The notes under the pieces are model-generated. The model saw only the letters and a program-made list of their open reading frames with translations, did no database searches and had not been told where the DNA came from. Of a DNA stretch of 36,361 nucleotides, positions 1 through 8,905 are shown piece by piece. Source of the DNA: Terriglobia bacterium (GTDB taxonomy: Bacteria > Acidobacteriota > Terriglobia > Bryobacterales > Bryobacteraceae); assembly GCA_025350105.1 (NCBI GenBank), contig JANXYJ010000103.1, positions 1-36,361 on the forward strand, in the 5' to 3' direction. The first letter of the stretch is position 1. The number at the start of each line of letters is the position of its first letter. The translations under genes were made by a program, and so were the position numbers.

Positions 1-232
1 CGCCGGCCGCTGTTGGTGACTTCTGCCGCCGCCAAGTGCGAGCTGATTGGATCCGCCGCAGATGCCAAGGGGGCAAGATTACGCCGCGGACGCGTCGATG
101 TTTCCCCGAAGAGAGGGATTTGTGTCACAGGCAAGCGTGCACCTCCGGTCGACAGGGGGGAAATTCTGTGACCCTCTGTGACCCCGAGCGTTTTGTGGGG
201 GAACCTAAACTACTGAAGGAAAAGAAAGAGGA
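1..232. other. Unassigned left edge of the window
   Basis: No gene is supported here. A short open frame begins at 36 on the plus strand, but it runs straight through the tRNA gene on the other strand, has no recognisable domain and is very rich in Arg, as expected for a chance frame. Frame 1 is also open from base 1 to about 174 and could be the tail of a gene lying outside the window, but its sequence resembles nothing I know. A 10-base direct repeat (CTGTGACCCY) lies at 166-185. Confidence 0.4.
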
Positions 233-307
233 TGGTAGCGCTAACGGGAATCGAACCCGTATTTAAGCCTTGAGAGGGCTCTGTCCTAACCGTTAGACGA
301 TAGCGCC
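233..307 (-). tRNA. tRNA-Glu (anticodon CTC)
   Basis: Read on the minus strand, the sequence folds as a complete cloverleaf. A 7-bp acceptor stem (with a G1-T72 wobble) pairs 301-307 with 237-243. The D arm holds the GGTTAGGAC element, and the anticodon stem is GAGCC/GGCTT around the 7-base loop CTCTCAA, giving anticodon CTC. The T arm carries GGTTCGAATCC. The discriminator A and a genomically encoded CCA end follow at 233-236. It decodes GAG (Glu). It lies 47 bp downstream of the permease on the same strand, so it may be read from an upstream promoter or from its own in 308-354. Confidence 0.93.
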
Positions 308-354
308 AGAATCGTGTGAGAAAGCAACGTGCCGCAACTCAGTATAACAAGTAC

Positions 355-1773
355 CTAATACGTTTCCACGGTATCCGATTCAGAATGCCGCGGGCGAAGA
401 GTGAAGTGGTACACCAAGGCTCCGGTGGCGATGGTCACCACCGCCGCCAGCGAAATCAACGGCTTGAATTGCAGACCGCGGATGATCATCCAGACTCCTA
501 CCAAGAGAAACAGGACTGGTATTGCCGGATAGGCGAAGCTCACCACGCGCAGCTTTTGCCAGCCCGCGCGGCGCCGGAAGACCATCAGCGAAGCGACGCT
601 CATCACCGCGAATACGTTCAGCGTGAAACCAATATAGAAAAACAACTGCGGAAACGGCGTCACGGTCATGATCACCGCGCAAATGCCTTGGGCCAGGATC
701 GCCACTACGGGAGTATGCCACTTGGGATGAATCTTGGCGGCGGAGGCGAGAAACGCTCCGTTCTTGGCCATGGCGTAATATACCCGCGGGCCAATGGTAA
801 CCATCGCGTTGACAGTAGACATCAGCGACAGCGCCATCAATGCGGCGAAGATTCCGGCGATCTGGGGTCCAAATAATTTCGATGCCGCCAGCGCTCCCAC
901 TGCCAATTCGCCTTTTAAGTTTTCTAGCGGCACGGCGTAAATAAAAACCAAATTCAGTCCAACATACAGCGCCGCGACAAGTATGGTGCCGAAGGTCAGT
1001 GCCAAGGGCAGCGTTTGCGAAGGATTTTTCAACTCCTCCGCAACATAGGTGGCAGCGTTCCAGCCGCTATAGGCGACGTAGATGAAGAACAGGCTCACCA
1101 CAAACTGCGCGGGAATGGAGTTGGTGGACGTGCGCACCGCAGGCATGGAGAAGTGTGACCAATCGCCTTTGCCCATGGTGAAGGCCATCACGATAAACGC
1201 CACCAGCGTCAGCACTTTCGCGCTGGTTAACACGTTTTGCAGCCGGGCCACTCTTTGCACGCCGAACAGATTGATAATGGTGAACAACGATACCAGAAGG
1301 CAAGCAGCCACCTGCGCCCATCCAAACGTGAATTTCCAATCACCGGAGCCAAACAGGACGTGCGAATGCTCCAGGTGCATGGCGGGAAAAAATTCAGCCA
1401 GATAGTCGGAGAAGGCCAGCGCGGCAACTGCGATCGGCGCAGAAAAACCGGCGAAGAAGGAAACCCAGCCAGTCATAAATCCCCAGGTGGGACCGTAGGC
1501 ACGTGTGAGGTAAACGTACTCGCCGCCGGAACTGGGCATATTGATGCCAAGTTCGGAATAGCAGAATGCGCCGAACAATGCGCACAACGCGCCGACTACC
1601 CAAATCCAAATCACCAGACTGGGCGAACCCAAATCGCCAGCCAAAAATCCCGTCGTGGTGAAAATACCGGTGCCCACCATGTTGGAGACAACCAGCGCGG
1701 TTGCGCTAACCACGCCAAGTTGCCGCAGCAATGAGGGTTTGGAGGACGCCACGTTAGCTTCCATTGTAGGCAT
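355..1773 (-). CDS. APC-family amino acid permease
   Basis: A 472-residue polytopic membrane protein of the amino acid-polyamine-organocation superfamily, which moves amino acids across the inner membrane by proton or solute coupling. The sequence shows about 12 hydrophobic segments. The APC signature GTGIF lies in the first helix (near residue 36), and SSGGEY follows TM2, as in LAT/AAT-like permeases. Length is normal for the family. The start lies 6 bp after the stop of the SEC-C gene, so translation is probably coupled; no strong Shine-Dalgarno is visible, and Met4 is an alternative start. The substrate cannot be read from the sequence. Confidence 0.9.
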   Translation of the reverse strand: MPTMEANVASSKPSLLRQLGVVSATALVVSNMVGTGIFTTTGFLAGDLGSPSLVIWIWVVGALCALFGAFCYSELGINMPSSGGEYVYLTRAYGPTWGFMTGWVSFFAGFSAPIAVAALAFSDYLAEFFPAMHLEHSHVLFGSGDWKFTFGWAQVAACLLVSLFTIINLFGVQRVARLQNVLTSAKVLTLVAFIVMAFTMGKGDWSHFSMPAVRTSTNSIPAQFVVSLFFIYVAYSGWNAATYVAEELKNPSQTLPLALTFGTILVAALYVGLNLVFIYAVPLENLKGELAVGALAASKLFGPQIAGIFAALMALSLMSTVNAMVTIGPRVYYAMAKNGAFLASAAKIHPKWHTPVVAILAQGICAVIMTVTPFPQLFFYIGFTLNVFAVMSVASLMVFRRRAGWQKLRVVSFAYPAIPVLFLLVGVWMIIRGLQFKPLISLAAVVTIATGALVYHFTLRPRHSESDTVETY

Positions 1774-1779
1774 GATGTT

Positions 1780-3348
1780 TTAAGCCCCGTGACACTTCTT
1801 GTACTTTTTGCCGCTGCCGCATGGGCAAACGTCGTTGCGGCCAACTTTCTGATGTCCGTTGACAGCGCTGTCCACAGCCAACGAGGCCGCAGGCTCAGCG
1901 GCGCCCGGCTCTGGTTCATGATCGTGACCTTCCTGATCATGGTCATGATCGGCATACTCCGCCGCCAGCTCAGCTTCAAATACCGGAGCCATACCGTGCA
2001 AGCGCAGACGTTCGTCCAGCGCGAACATTACCAGTTCGGTTTCCGGCGGCGTGAGTTCGGCCAAGGCGTCGATCTTGCGCAGCATGCCCTTCACGCGCCC
2101 GCGTGTCGTTTCTCCGGGCATGGCCAGAGCGTAAGCGAACAGCGCGTCTTCACGAAGTTCGTCGAGCGGCTCTGGGCGATCAAAGAAGCTGGCGATTTTA
2201 TCCACTTGCGCCGTCAAACGGAAGTAACCGGCACCACGCAAGACTTGCTTCAGCAGCGCGGGATCGCTTTCGTCCAGATGATGGGCGAAGTATTTTCCGT
2301 ACGGCTGATACAGCGACCGCCACATGGCTTCCAGCGCGCGAATCCGCGCCACACCGCCCAGTTCGTAAAGCTGCTCAATGCCTTTTTGTATTTCTTTGCG
2401 ATCAGCGACGGAATAGAGTCCCACCGCGGCCCCACCGCGCTCTTCTATTGGTTTGGACTCATCATTCAACACGGCAGTCAGCGCCTCCCTCACCGGCGCC
2501 TCATCCGTGGCTTCTCCCAGCGACGACCACGCCTGGCCGCGCACGCTGCCTTCGGCATCGCTCTGCGCCAAATGCAACAGCGCGGCTTTCGCTTTCGGAG
2601 TTAAATCGCGATTGAAAAAGCTATAGGCCGCACCGGCGCGAATTTCTGCGTCGAGGGATGCCAGCATTTCCAGCCGCTCGCTTTCTTCCAGGACATCGAA
2701 AGGCGGCAGTTCGTGTTTGGGATATTCGGCGATGATGTCGAAGGGCTCGGGTTGATCCAAAGGTTCCGGCGCGTTCAGCGCTTCCATCGCCTCTTCGAGC
2801 TCGCTCCGCAGACCTTCATCGTCTGCGGGAATCTCCGCCAACATTTTTTCAAGCGCTGGCCTAGCGGCAGGGTCGCCGTACATGCCTAAACAAAACGCGG
2901 CGTCGGAAAGATCGTACTCCAGGCGGCCGGTCAATACCTCCAACACGCGAGGATCGTGCACCCGCATGGCCGCCAACAGGAAGGCAACGTCGCTTCCCTG
3001 TTCCTCTCCCAGTTCTTCATAGAGGGCCAACAGAGGTTCGACAGCCTGATTTTTTAGGGGCAGCAGCGCTTGAATCAGACCGTCGTCCACGTCTTCCGGG
3101 TTGTTCCGGACCGCATCGAGGTAAAACTCCAGCGCATCCGGGCTTTGGAAATGGCGGAACAGGTCCACCATTAGCGGATCCAGATCAATACGATGTTGGG
3201 TGGTTTCCCCCGCATTCGCCGCGCGGTGAAACCGCAGCATTTCGGGCACCGCGGCGGGCCCTTGATCGAGGATCGATTGAATCAAGCGGTGGTCCACGCC
3301 GACCTGTCCGCGTGCCGCCGCCAGTAATTGCTCAAATACGTTTGCCAC
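1780..3348 (-). CDS. HEAT-repeat/DUF1186-like protein with C-terminal SEC-C zinc motif
   Basis: A 522-residue cytosolic protein. Residues 1 to about 430 are alpha-helical, Glu/Leu-rich repeats of HEAT type, resembling DUF1186. Then comes a linker dense in His, Asp and Glu ([14 protein letters not shown], about residues 470-483) and, at the very end, a canonical SEC-C motif ([13 protein letters not shown]) of the kind that binds zinc at the C-terminus of SecA. The architecture suggests a scaffold or quality-control protein, but no enzyme activity can be inferred. It follows the L9 operon terminator and precedes the permease by 6 bp, so those two genes probably form a transcript. Confidence 0.85.
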   Translation of the reverse strand: MANVFEQLLAAARGQVGVDHRLIQSILDQGPAAVPEMLRFHRAANAGETTQHRIDLDPLMVDLFRHFQSPDALEFYLDAVRNNPEDVDDGLIQALLPLKNQAVEPLLALYEELGEEQGSDVAFLLAAMRVHDPRVLEVLTGRLEYDLSDAAFCLGMYGDPAARPALEKMLAEIPADDEGLRSELEEAMEALNAPEPLDQPEPFDIIAEYPKHELPPFDVLEESERLEMLASLDAEIRAGAAYSFFNRDLTPKAKAALLHLAQSDAEGSVRGQAWSSLGEATDEAPVREALTAVLNDESKPIEERGGAAVGLYSVADRKEIQKGIEQLYELGGVARIRALEAMWRSLYQPYGKYFAHHLDESDPALLKQVLRGAGYFRLTAQVDKIASFFDRPEPLDELREDALFAYALAMPGETTRGRVKGMLRKIDALAELTPPETELVMFALDERLRLHGMAPVFEAELAAEYADHDHDQEGHDHEPEPGAAEPAASLAVDSAVNGHQKVGRNDVCPCGSGKKYKKCHGA

Positions 3349-3383
3349 GGGATTTAGTTAACCTGAAAACTCCGGCTTAACAG

Positions 3384-3419
3384 AAAAGGGTCTGAGGGTG
3401 AAAACAAACCCCCAGACCC
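3384..3419 (-). terminator. Rho-independent terminator of the rplY-rpsF-rpsR-rplI operon
   Basis: On the minus strand, starting 16 bases after the rplI stop, a hairpin pairs GGGTCTG (3413-3419) with CAGACCC (3388-3394) and is extended by GGG/CCC across one unpaired A, with an 11-base A/T-rich loop. It is followed by TTTTCTGTT. The stem is strong and the U-run short. Its place between a ribosomal operon and an unrelated gene supports terminator function. Confidence 0.75.
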
Positions 3420-3435
3420 AGAACTCTAAAATCGC

Positions 3436-3885
3436 TTACGCTTCTTCTTTTACCACGTGCACCGGCACTTCGATGGTCACTTCCCGGTGCAGCCGCACAG
3501 ATACTTTGTAGTCGCCCAACGCTTTAATGGGTTCTTCCAAATGCACCTTGCGGCGATCGACATTGAATCCCTGCTTTTCAAGCGAGGTCGCGATATCTTG
3601 CGCCGTTACCGATCCAAACAATTGATCGTTTTCGCCGGCCTTGTGCGCGATGGTCACCGCAACGGCGCCCATCAGCTTGGCCAGATCCTGCGCATCGCCG
3701 ATCTCTTTGGCTTCGCGCCGCAAGTGGGCCTGCTTTTCTTGTTCAACGATCTTCTTGTTCGATTCGGTAGCCGCTACCGCCAGCCGCTTGGGCAGCAGGA
3801 AATTGCGCGCATAGCCGGAGGTGACTTTGACTACATCACCGCGCCGGCCCAGCTTTTCGATTTCTTCTCTTAGAATGACTTCCAT
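3436..3885 (-). CDS. rplI: 50S ribosomal protein L9 (bL9)
   Basis: A 149-residue large-subunit protein that binds 23S rRNA near the L1 stalk. The N-terminal domain carries the family pattern (MEVILREEIEKLG, then GYARNFLLPKRLA near residues 25-36), joined by the long connecting helix to a C-terminal domain with FGSVT and ending around HREV. Length is typical. A good Shine-Dalgarno (AGGAGG) lies 9 bases before the start and overlaps the rpsR stop codon, so the two genes are tightly coupled. It is the last gene of the ribosomal cluster. Confidence 0.97.
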   Translation of the reverse strand: MEVILREEIEKLGRRGDVVKVTSGYARNFLLPKRLAVAATESNKKIVEQEKQAHLRREAKEIGDAQDLAKLMGAVAVTIAHKAGENDQLFGSVTAQDIATSLEKQGFNVDRRKVHLEEPIKALGDYKVSVRLHREVTIEVPVHVVKEEA

Positions 3886-3898
3886 GATTGGTGGCCTC

Positions 3899-4228
3899 CT
3901 ACATTGACGTTGTAAACGGAATCAGCGCGATGTTGCGCGCCTGCTTGATCGATTCCGCCAAGCGCCGTTGATGCGGCGCGCACACACCGGAAATCCGCCG
4001 TGGCGTGATCTTCCCTCGTTCGGATAGAAACGACAACATCAGCCGCGTGTCCTTGTAGTTGATATCGTCAATTTTGTCCACGCAGAACCGGCACATTTTC
4101 TTGCGCCGGAAGTATTGTTTCTTGCCGGCCATCGCCTTGTCGCCGCCGGTGGGGCGCATGCCGCCGCTGATGGGTCTACCGCCACGGCCTTCGCTGCTTC
4201 TACTATCGGGTCCTCTGAATTCAGCCAT
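3899..4228 (-). CDS. rpsR: 30S ribosomal protein S18 (bS18)
   Basis: A 109-residue protein that pairs with S6 on the platform of the small subunit. The core shows KKMCRFC, the IDYKDTRLL-like stretch, and [19 protein letters not shown], all standard for S18. The usual length is 75-90 residues; the extra 30 or so are a Gly/Arg/Ser-rich N-terminal extension. AGGAGA stands 5 bases before the start and overlaps the stop of rpsF, which fixes the start. Cys residues in the CRFC motif are kept, as in zinc-binding (C+) S18 forms. Confidence 0.96.
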   Translation of the reverse strand: MAEFRGPDSRSSEGRGGRPISGGMRPTGGDKAMAGKKQYFRRKKMCRFCVDKIDDINYKDTRLMLSFLSERGKITPRRISGVCAPHQRRLAESIKQARNIALIPFTTSM

Positions 4229-4237
4229 GATGGTCTC

Positions 4238-4810
4238 CTATTCCCCCGCCTTTTCTTTGGTATCAACCACTTTGGTTTCAACCACTGCGGTCTCAACCAC
4301 CGCCGGTGCCGCGGGCACCGCAGGTGAGGGCGCTGAAGCTGCAGGAGCCGGAACCACGGGAGCTCCCGGTAAACCCATTGCCGGCAATCCAGGTGCGTGG
4401 GCCGCAGGCTCAGAAGGCATCGCGGGAGCAACTGGCGCCGCTGGTGTGGCCATCGGAGCCGGAGCAGGCCGCCGCGCCGCGCGCTTGTCACGAATCTTCT
4501 TGCGTTTCTCGATCTTCTTCAACTTCTCGTCAATGCGCACGGTGATGAACTTGATCACCTGATCGCTCACGCGCATGCGGCGTTCCACCTCGTGAACCAG
4601 ATCCGGGTCTGAGGTGAACTGAATCAGCACATAGCGGCCTTCGGCGTGTTTTGCCACCCGGTAGGCCAACTTGCGAATGCCCCAGTTGTCCACTTTGTCA
4701 ACCGTGCCCTTCCCGGTGACGATAATGCCCTTCATCTGCTCGATGTAGGCGTCTACTTCTTCATCCGGGGTATCCGGCTTCAGGATAAATAGCTCTTCGT
4801 AAATTCTCAT
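4238..4810 (-). CDS. rpsF: 30S ribosomal protein S6 (bS6) with long Ala/Pro-rich tail
   Basis: Residues 1 to about 100 are a standard S6 ([13 protein letters not shown] at the start, [23 protein letters not shown] in the middle), the partner of S18 on 16S rRNA. The remaining 90 or so residues are a low-complexity tail of Ala, Pro and Val ending in acidic/basic residues, well beyond the usual 95-135-residue length. The start at 4810 is preferred over an in-frame Met 14 codons upstream because AGAGGA sits just before it and the protein then begins exactly as its homologues do. It is followed 9 bp later by rpsR. Confidence 0.95.
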   Translation of the reverse strand: MRIYEELFILKPDTPDEEVDAYIEQMKGIIVTGKGTVDKVDNWGIRKLAYRVAKHAEGRYVLIQFTSDPDLVHEVERRMRVSDQVIKFITVRIDEKLKKIEKRKKIRDKRAARRPAPAPMATPAAPVAPAMPSEPAAHAPGLPAMGLPGAPVVPAPAASAPSPAVPAAPAVVETAVVETKVVDTKEKAGE

Positions 4811-4852
4811 TCTTCCTCTGTGATATAAGCCTCCGGCGCAACGATCCTTCAA

Positions 4853-5452
4853 CTATTTTCCGTTGAAAATCGTCATGGACTTTTCGACGCCATCAGCGAT
4901 TATGGATTCCACCGCCGCGCTACTGCGCGCGACGAATTCCTCCACTTCCTGCTTTTGTGCCCGCCGGAACGGCGCGAGCACATACTTTGCCGCGTTAAAA
5001 ACTGGACGGCCCGCATCGGCCTCATCAACCACAGGCTTGATGCCCAATCGAACGCGCACAAACTCATCGGTTCCCAAACTGGCAATGACACTTTTCACGC
5101 CATTGTGCCCCGCCGAGGATCCATTCCTACGGATCCGGATCAATTGCCAGGGCAAAGCCAGCTCGTCGTACACCAAAATCAACTGCTCGGGGCCCACTTC
5201 GTAGCGCTCCAGCAAACCCTTTACAGCGGCCCCGCTCAAATTCATGTACGTTTGAGGCTGCGCTATACCAACGCGCATGTTTCTAATCGTTCCCAGCCCC
5301 ACGTATGACTGATTTTCCTTCCGGCTGACACGAATGGAGTTTCCACTGGCGAGAAAATCCACCACCATGAACCCCAGGTTGTGCGGAGTATTCGAAAACT
5401 CCTCTCCCGGATTGCCCAACCCAACCACAAGAAAATCGATCTGGCCGGACAT
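4853..5452 (-). CDS. pth: Peptidyl-tRNA hydrolase
   Basis: A 199-residue cytosolic esterase that frees tRNA from peptidyl-tRNA dropped by the ribosome. Family motifs are in order: GLGNPG near residue 11, the catalytic His24 in TPHNLGF, QPQTYMNLSG at about 65-74, Asp96 in YDELALP, and SAGHNGVKS. The family usually has Arg before the catalytic His; here it is Pro. The ATG at 5452 has GTGGA upstream; an in-frame GTG four codons earlier (5464) is possible. It sits between rplY and rpsF, a common bacterial arrangement. Confidence 0.94.
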   Translation of the reverse strand: MSGQIDFLVVGLGNPGEEFSNTPHNLGFMVVDFLASGNSIRVSRKENQSYVGLGTIRNMRVGIAQPQTYMNLSGAAVKGLLERYEVGPEQLILVYDELALPWQLIRIRRNGSSAGHNGVKSVIASLGTDEFVRVRLGIKPVVDEADAGRPVFNAAKYVLAPFRRAQKQEVEEFVARSSAAVESIIADGVEKSMTIFNGK

Positions 5453-5497
5453 GATGAAGTCCACAAAGCCGAAGTCACAAAGCCACCAGGCACGGCG

Positions 5498-6202
5498 CTA
5501 TTTCTTCTTCTTGTCGTCCTTCTTTTCTTCCTTCTTGGCGCCCGCCGCGTCCTCTTCCTTCTTGCCCTTCTTGATCACTTCTGGCTCCGCTGCGGCAGAG
5601 GGCGCGCCCTCGGTGGCGGCAACTGCGGTTTCGGTTTCAGCCTTGACCGAAACCACGTGCGAGATCACAGCATCGGCCGGACTCACTAGCTTGGCCAAGC
5701 CCAGCGGAATTTCGCTGGCACGGATGCTTTGCCCAATGGACAACTCCGCGACGTTCACAATGTATTCTTCCGGGATATCGTCGGGCAAGCACTCGATTTC
5801 AATCTCGCGCGTAACCACTTCGTGCAGCCCGCCCTGAATCTTCACTCCCACCGGGTCGCCGGCGGTGTGCACCGGCACTTTTACGCGAATGCGAATCGTC
5901 AGATCGATGCGCTTGAAGTCCACATGCAGCAGCGAATCCTTCACCGGATCGTTCTGCCAGTCCACAATCATCACCGGCGTGTTCTCGCCGCTTTTAATGG
6001 ATAAATTGAAGATCGTATTGTGCCCGGTCTTACTGCGCAAAATCCTGCGAACTTCTTTCGGGTCCACCGCAACCGCAACCGCCTCGGCATTGGTTCCGTA
6101 AACCACACCAGGGGAAGCGCCCGCCACGCGCAAACGGCGCGCTTCGTTCTTGCCGCGCGAAGTGCGCTGTTCCGCCATCAAAGTAATATCTTTTCTAGCC
6201 AT
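5498..6202 (-). CDS. rplY: 50S ribosomal protein L25, CTC/TL5 form (bL25)
   Basis: A 234-residue 5S rRNA-binding protein of the long (CTC) form. The N-terminal L25 domain (about 1-95) contains RRLRVAGASPGVVYG and HVDFKRI. A beta-rich C-terminal domain (about 100-185) follows with the GLHEV and IEIECLPDDIPE patterns. The last 45 or so residues are a charged Ala/Glu/Lys tail ending in a run of Lys. The order prs, rplY, pth is widely conserved among bacteria and links PRPP synthesis to translation genes. The gaps of 57 and 45 bp fit one operon. Confidence 0.96.
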   Translation of the reverse strand: MARKDITLMAEQRTSRGKNEARRLRVAGASPGVVYGTNAEAVAVAVDPKEVRRILRSKTGHNTIFNLSIKSGENTPVMIVDWQNDPVKDSLLHVDFKRIDLTIRIRVKVPVHTAGDPVGVKIQGGLHEVVTREIEIECLPDDIPEEYIVNVAELSIGQSIRASEIPLGLAKLVSPADAVISHVVSVKAETETAVAATEGAPSAAAEPEVIKKGKKEEDAAGAKKEEKKDDKKKK

Positions 6203-6259
6203 TTTCTTTTTCTTAATCCTTCAAAAATAACCCTGCAAACTCGTCGTTGTACAAAAACC

Positions 6260-7204
6260 TTAAACAAACAGCGTGCTCACCGATCCATCTTCGTGAATCG
6301 ATTGAATCGCCTTCGCCAGCAGCGGCGCCACCGATAGTTGGCGAATCCGCTTGCAATGCTCAGCGGCACCACTTAACGGGATCGAATTGGTCACAATCAC
6401 TTCCTGTAATCCCGAATTCTCAATTCGCTCCACTGCCGGACCCGAAAGCACCGCGTGCGTCGCACAGGCCCGCACTGAACGCGCTCCCTGCTTAATCAGC
6501 GCCTCGGCCGCTTTCACCAGAGTACCAGCCGTATCAATTAGATCATCCACAATCAGACAATGCTGCCCACTCACGTCGCCGATGATGTGCATCACCTCGG
6601 CTACGTTCACTTCCGTCCGCCTTTTGTCGATAATCGCCAGGGGCGAATCCAACCTTTTGGCGAACGCCCGGGCCCGTTCCACGCCGCCCGCATCCGGCGA
6701 TACGACCGTTAAATCCTCGCCGCCCAATTCCGAAAAATAGTCGATCATCACCGGCATGCCGAACAGATGATCCACCGGCACATCGAAGAAACCCTGAATC
6801 TGCGCGGCGTGCAAATCTAAGGCCAGGATTCGATTGGCCCCGGCGCGCTCAAGTAGACTCGCGACCAGCCGTGCCGAAATCGGCATCCTCGGCCGATCCT
6901 TACGATCCTGCCGGGCATACCCATAGTAGGGTAACACTGCCGTGATGCGTTCTGCTGAGGCCCGCTTCAGGGCATCCATCATCAGCAGCAGTTCCATCAG
7001 GTGGCGATCCACCGGCGTGCAGGTGGGTTGCACCACGAAAACGTCCGCCCCGCGCACGTTTTCCTGAATCTGCAAATGCACTTCGCCGTCGGAAAACTGC
7101 TTTACATTCACCGCCGCAAGTTGGCAGCCCAATTCATAGCAAATCTCCGCGGCAAGCGTGGGATTTGCGTTTCCGGAGAAAACTTTAAAGTGATTAAACC
7201 TCAT
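6260..7204 (-). CDS. prs: Ribose-phosphate pyrophosphokinase (PRPP synthetase)
   Basis: Makes PRPP from ribose-5-phosphate and ATP for nucleotide, His and Trp synthesis. With the start at 7204 the protein is 314 residues, almost the same as E. coli Prs, and begins close to FSGNANP as expected. The class I features are visible: DLHAAQIQGFF (metal/ATP site), the SPDAGGVERAR flexible loop, and the PRPP-binding VDDLIDTAGTL. The ATG overlaps the ispE stop in an ATGA, so translation is coupled. In-frame Mets further upstream (7231, 7297) would overlap ispE by up to 97 bases and add an unconserved extension; they are rejected. Confidence 0.96.
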   Translation of the reverse strand: MRFNHFKVFSGNANPTLAAEICYELGCQLAAVNVKQFSDGEVHLQIQENVRGADVFVVQPTCTPVDRHLMELLLMMDALKRASAERITAVLPYYGYARQDRKDRPRMPISARLVASLLERAGANRILALDLHAAQIQGFFDVPVDHLFGMPVMIDYFSELGGEDLTVVSPDAGGVERARAFAKRLDSPLAIIDKRRTEVNVAEVMHIIGDVSGQHCLIVDDLIDTAGTLVKAAEALIKQGARSVRACATHAVLSGPAVERIENSGLQEVIVTNSIPLSGAAEHCKRIRQLSVAPLLAKAIQSIHEDGSVSTLFV

Positions 7205-8211
7205 GTCGCGTACCGGCTTTGGAGCGGCCATTGCTGTCGTTGTCTCGGTTGTTGTTTCTTCAAAGAGGAAATATGCGCACCCAGTTGACGCCGCCACAGT
7301 TGCCGGTATCCGCTGCCATTCACCAGGTTCGCGGACAAGACTCTGGCATCTTCATTCAACCCGCCACTGGCCATGACGGCGCGCACCCGATCACGTTCAG
7401 CAATAGACTCAAACACCACAAACAACGCCGATCCACTCCCCGTCATCCTCACTGTCACTGACTTCGCACACGCCTTCCGCAGCCTGTCGTATAGCCTTTT
7501 CAGCTGGGGATGAAGTCCAAAGACGGCGGACTCAAAATCATTGGCGCTCTGCGCACTGGCCGCTCCGGCACTGCGCGTCGCCATCAGCGTCCGCGTGTAT
7601 ATCCGGAAATTATTAATTTTAGGTGACACGCTCTGCGAAGTCAATTTTTCACTCAAGCTTTGGTACGCCTGGGCCGTACCAACATGAATCCCTGAAGTCA
7701 GCAACAGAATAGGTTCGCGCCGGATGTCGGGCAACGCGTACATCTCGGTTCCCCGCCCCAAGCCGATGGCCGTGCCCCCGTCAAGGAAGAACGGCACGTC
7801 GCTGCCTAGTGCGGCACCCAGCTCCATCAAATGTTCGATGGGTAGCGCCCGGCCCGCTAATACGGGCAGCGCCAGCAGGACGGCCGCCGCGTTACTGGAT
7901 CCTCCGCCCAAGCCCGCCCCCATGGGAATCTGCTTTTTCAGGCGAAAACGTACTTCGGCGCTTACTTTCATGGCATGCAGAGCCGAATCCGCCGCACGCA
8001 GAATCAGGTTATTGGGAATCTGCAAATCGTCGTCGATGGTGAACCGGGTACGCTTGGCCGCAGTGTAGGCCACCTCGATAACATCGGCTAAAGAAATTGT
8101 TTGAAACACGGTACGCAGTTCGTGATAACCGTCTTCACGGCGCTGCAGGACGCGAAGATCTAAATTGATCTTGGCCAGCGAGCGCAGCGTGGCGCTACGA
8201 GTCACACTCAT
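7201..8211 (-). CDS. ispE: 4-diphosphocytidyl-2-C-methyl-D-erythritol kinase
   Basis: A GHMP-family kinase that phosphorylates CDP-methylerythritol in the non-mevalonate (MEP) isoprenoid pathway. Seen in order: AKINLDL near the N-terminus, the ATP-binding GHMP loop PMGAGLGGGSSNAAA (about 96-110), GSDVPFF, and near the end the RMTGSGSALFVVF motif. At 336 residues it is longer than most IspE proteins (280-300); the last 30 or so residues, rich in Gln and Arg, lie beyond the conserved fold. It appears to head the operon that runs through prs to rplI. Confidence 0.94.
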   Translation of the reverse strand: MSVTRSATLRSLAKINLDLRVLQRREDGYHELRTVFQTISLADVIEVAYTAAKRTRFTIDDDLQIPNNLILRAADSALHAMKVSAEVRFRLKKQIPMGAGLGGGSSNAAAVLLALPVLAGRALPIEHLMELGAALGSDVPFFLDGGTAIGLGRGTEMYALPDIRREPILLLTSGIHVGTAQAYQSLSEKLTSQSVSPKINNFRIYTRTLMATRSAGAASAQSANDFESAVFGLHPQLKRLYDRLRKACAKSVTVRMTGSGSALFVVFESIAERDRVRAVMASGGLNEDARVLSANLVNGSGYRQLWRRQLGAHISSLKKQQPRQRQQWPLQSRYAT

Positions 8212-8244
8212 ACATTTACCATTAAGAGAGCAATTCTAAAACCT

Positions 8245-8271
8245 GCACCAAGCCGCGACCGTAAGGGAGCG
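8245..8271. repeat. Copy 1 of a dispersed intergenic repeat
   Basis: GCACCAAGCCGCGACCGTAAGGGAGCG shares 25 of its 27 bases with a copy at 9380-9406 and its core with 14235-14256. It lies in the gap between ispE and apt. Sequence conservation without a reading frame, and restriction to intergenic DNA, point to a dispersed non-coding repeat. Function is unknown. Confidence 0.7.
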
Positions 8272-8287
8272 TCATGACTCAAAAAAC

Positions 8288-8818
8288 CTAGTAATGCACC
8301 AAACTCCGCACGGCCAACCCCGGCAACCTGTCGCGGCCGTGCAGAAAATCCAGTTCAATCACGAAGTTCAGCCCGACTACTTCGCCGCCCAACTTCCGGA
8401 CTAACTGCGCGACGGCAGCGGCGGTACCGCCGGTGGCCAGCACGTCGTCGACGATCAACACTTTGTGGCCAACTTCCACGGCATCGGTGTGGATCTCCAG
8501 AATATCGGTCCCGTACTCGAGGGCATATTCAATCCGCTCCGCCGCCGCCGGCAATTTATTGGGCTTGCGCACCGGCACAAATCCGGCGCCAATGGCATGG
8601 GCAACGGCGGGAGCGAAAATAAATCCGCGAGCCTCAATGCCAACCACGGTATCGATTCCCTTACCGTGATTAGTATCGGCCAACCCGTCAATGACGGCCT
8701 TCAACCCGCCAGCGTCCTTCAACAACGTCGTAATGTCGTAGAACTGAATGCCTGGCTTGGGAAAGTCAGGCACTTCGCGAATCATGCCTTTTAGCTGATC
8801 TGTTTTGATGAGACTCAT
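8288..8818 (-). CDS. apt: Adenine phosphoribosyltransferase
   Basis: A 176-residue cytosolic purine-salvage enzyme that joins adenine and PRPP to give AMP. The N-terminus ([21 protein letters not shown]) is diagnostic. The middle contains [16 protein letters not shown] and RKPNKLP, and the PRPP-binding loop is [14 protein letters not shown] (about 120-133). Length is normal. No clear Shine-Dalgarno precedes the start, and the gene is divergent from the NIPSNAP gene across about 90 bp. PRPP for it would come from the nearby prs. Confidence 0.95.
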   Translation of the reverse strand: MSLIKTDQLKGMIREVPDFPKPGIQFYDITTLLKDAGGLKAVIDGLADTNHGKGIDTVVGIEARGFIFAPAVAHAIGAGFVPVRKPNKLPAAAERIEYALEYGTDILEIHTDAVEVGHKVLIVDDVLATGGTAAAVAQLVRKLGGEVVGLNFVIELDFLHGRDRLPGLAVRSLVHY

Positions 8819-8905
8819 GGGTTGAGTTAAGGGTTGACTAATGTGACGAGTCCTGATTTTACCACTCTCGCCCCAACTTCCCCCATATGCTACGATGCCT
8901 ATCGT

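Noticed and set aside
36-266. 76-codon plus-strand frame at the left edge
   Set aside because: It overlaps the tRNA-Glu gene, has an Arg-rich random-looking composition and no recognisable domain.
4811-4852. Longer rpsF start
   Set aside because: The 14 extra residues are not part of S6, and AGAGGA is placed for the start at 4810.
7205-7297. Longer prs start (31 extra codons)
   Set aside because: It would overlap ispE by 97 bases and adds a Thr-rich sequence absent from PRPP synthetases; the ATGA-coupled start at 7204 gives the standard length.
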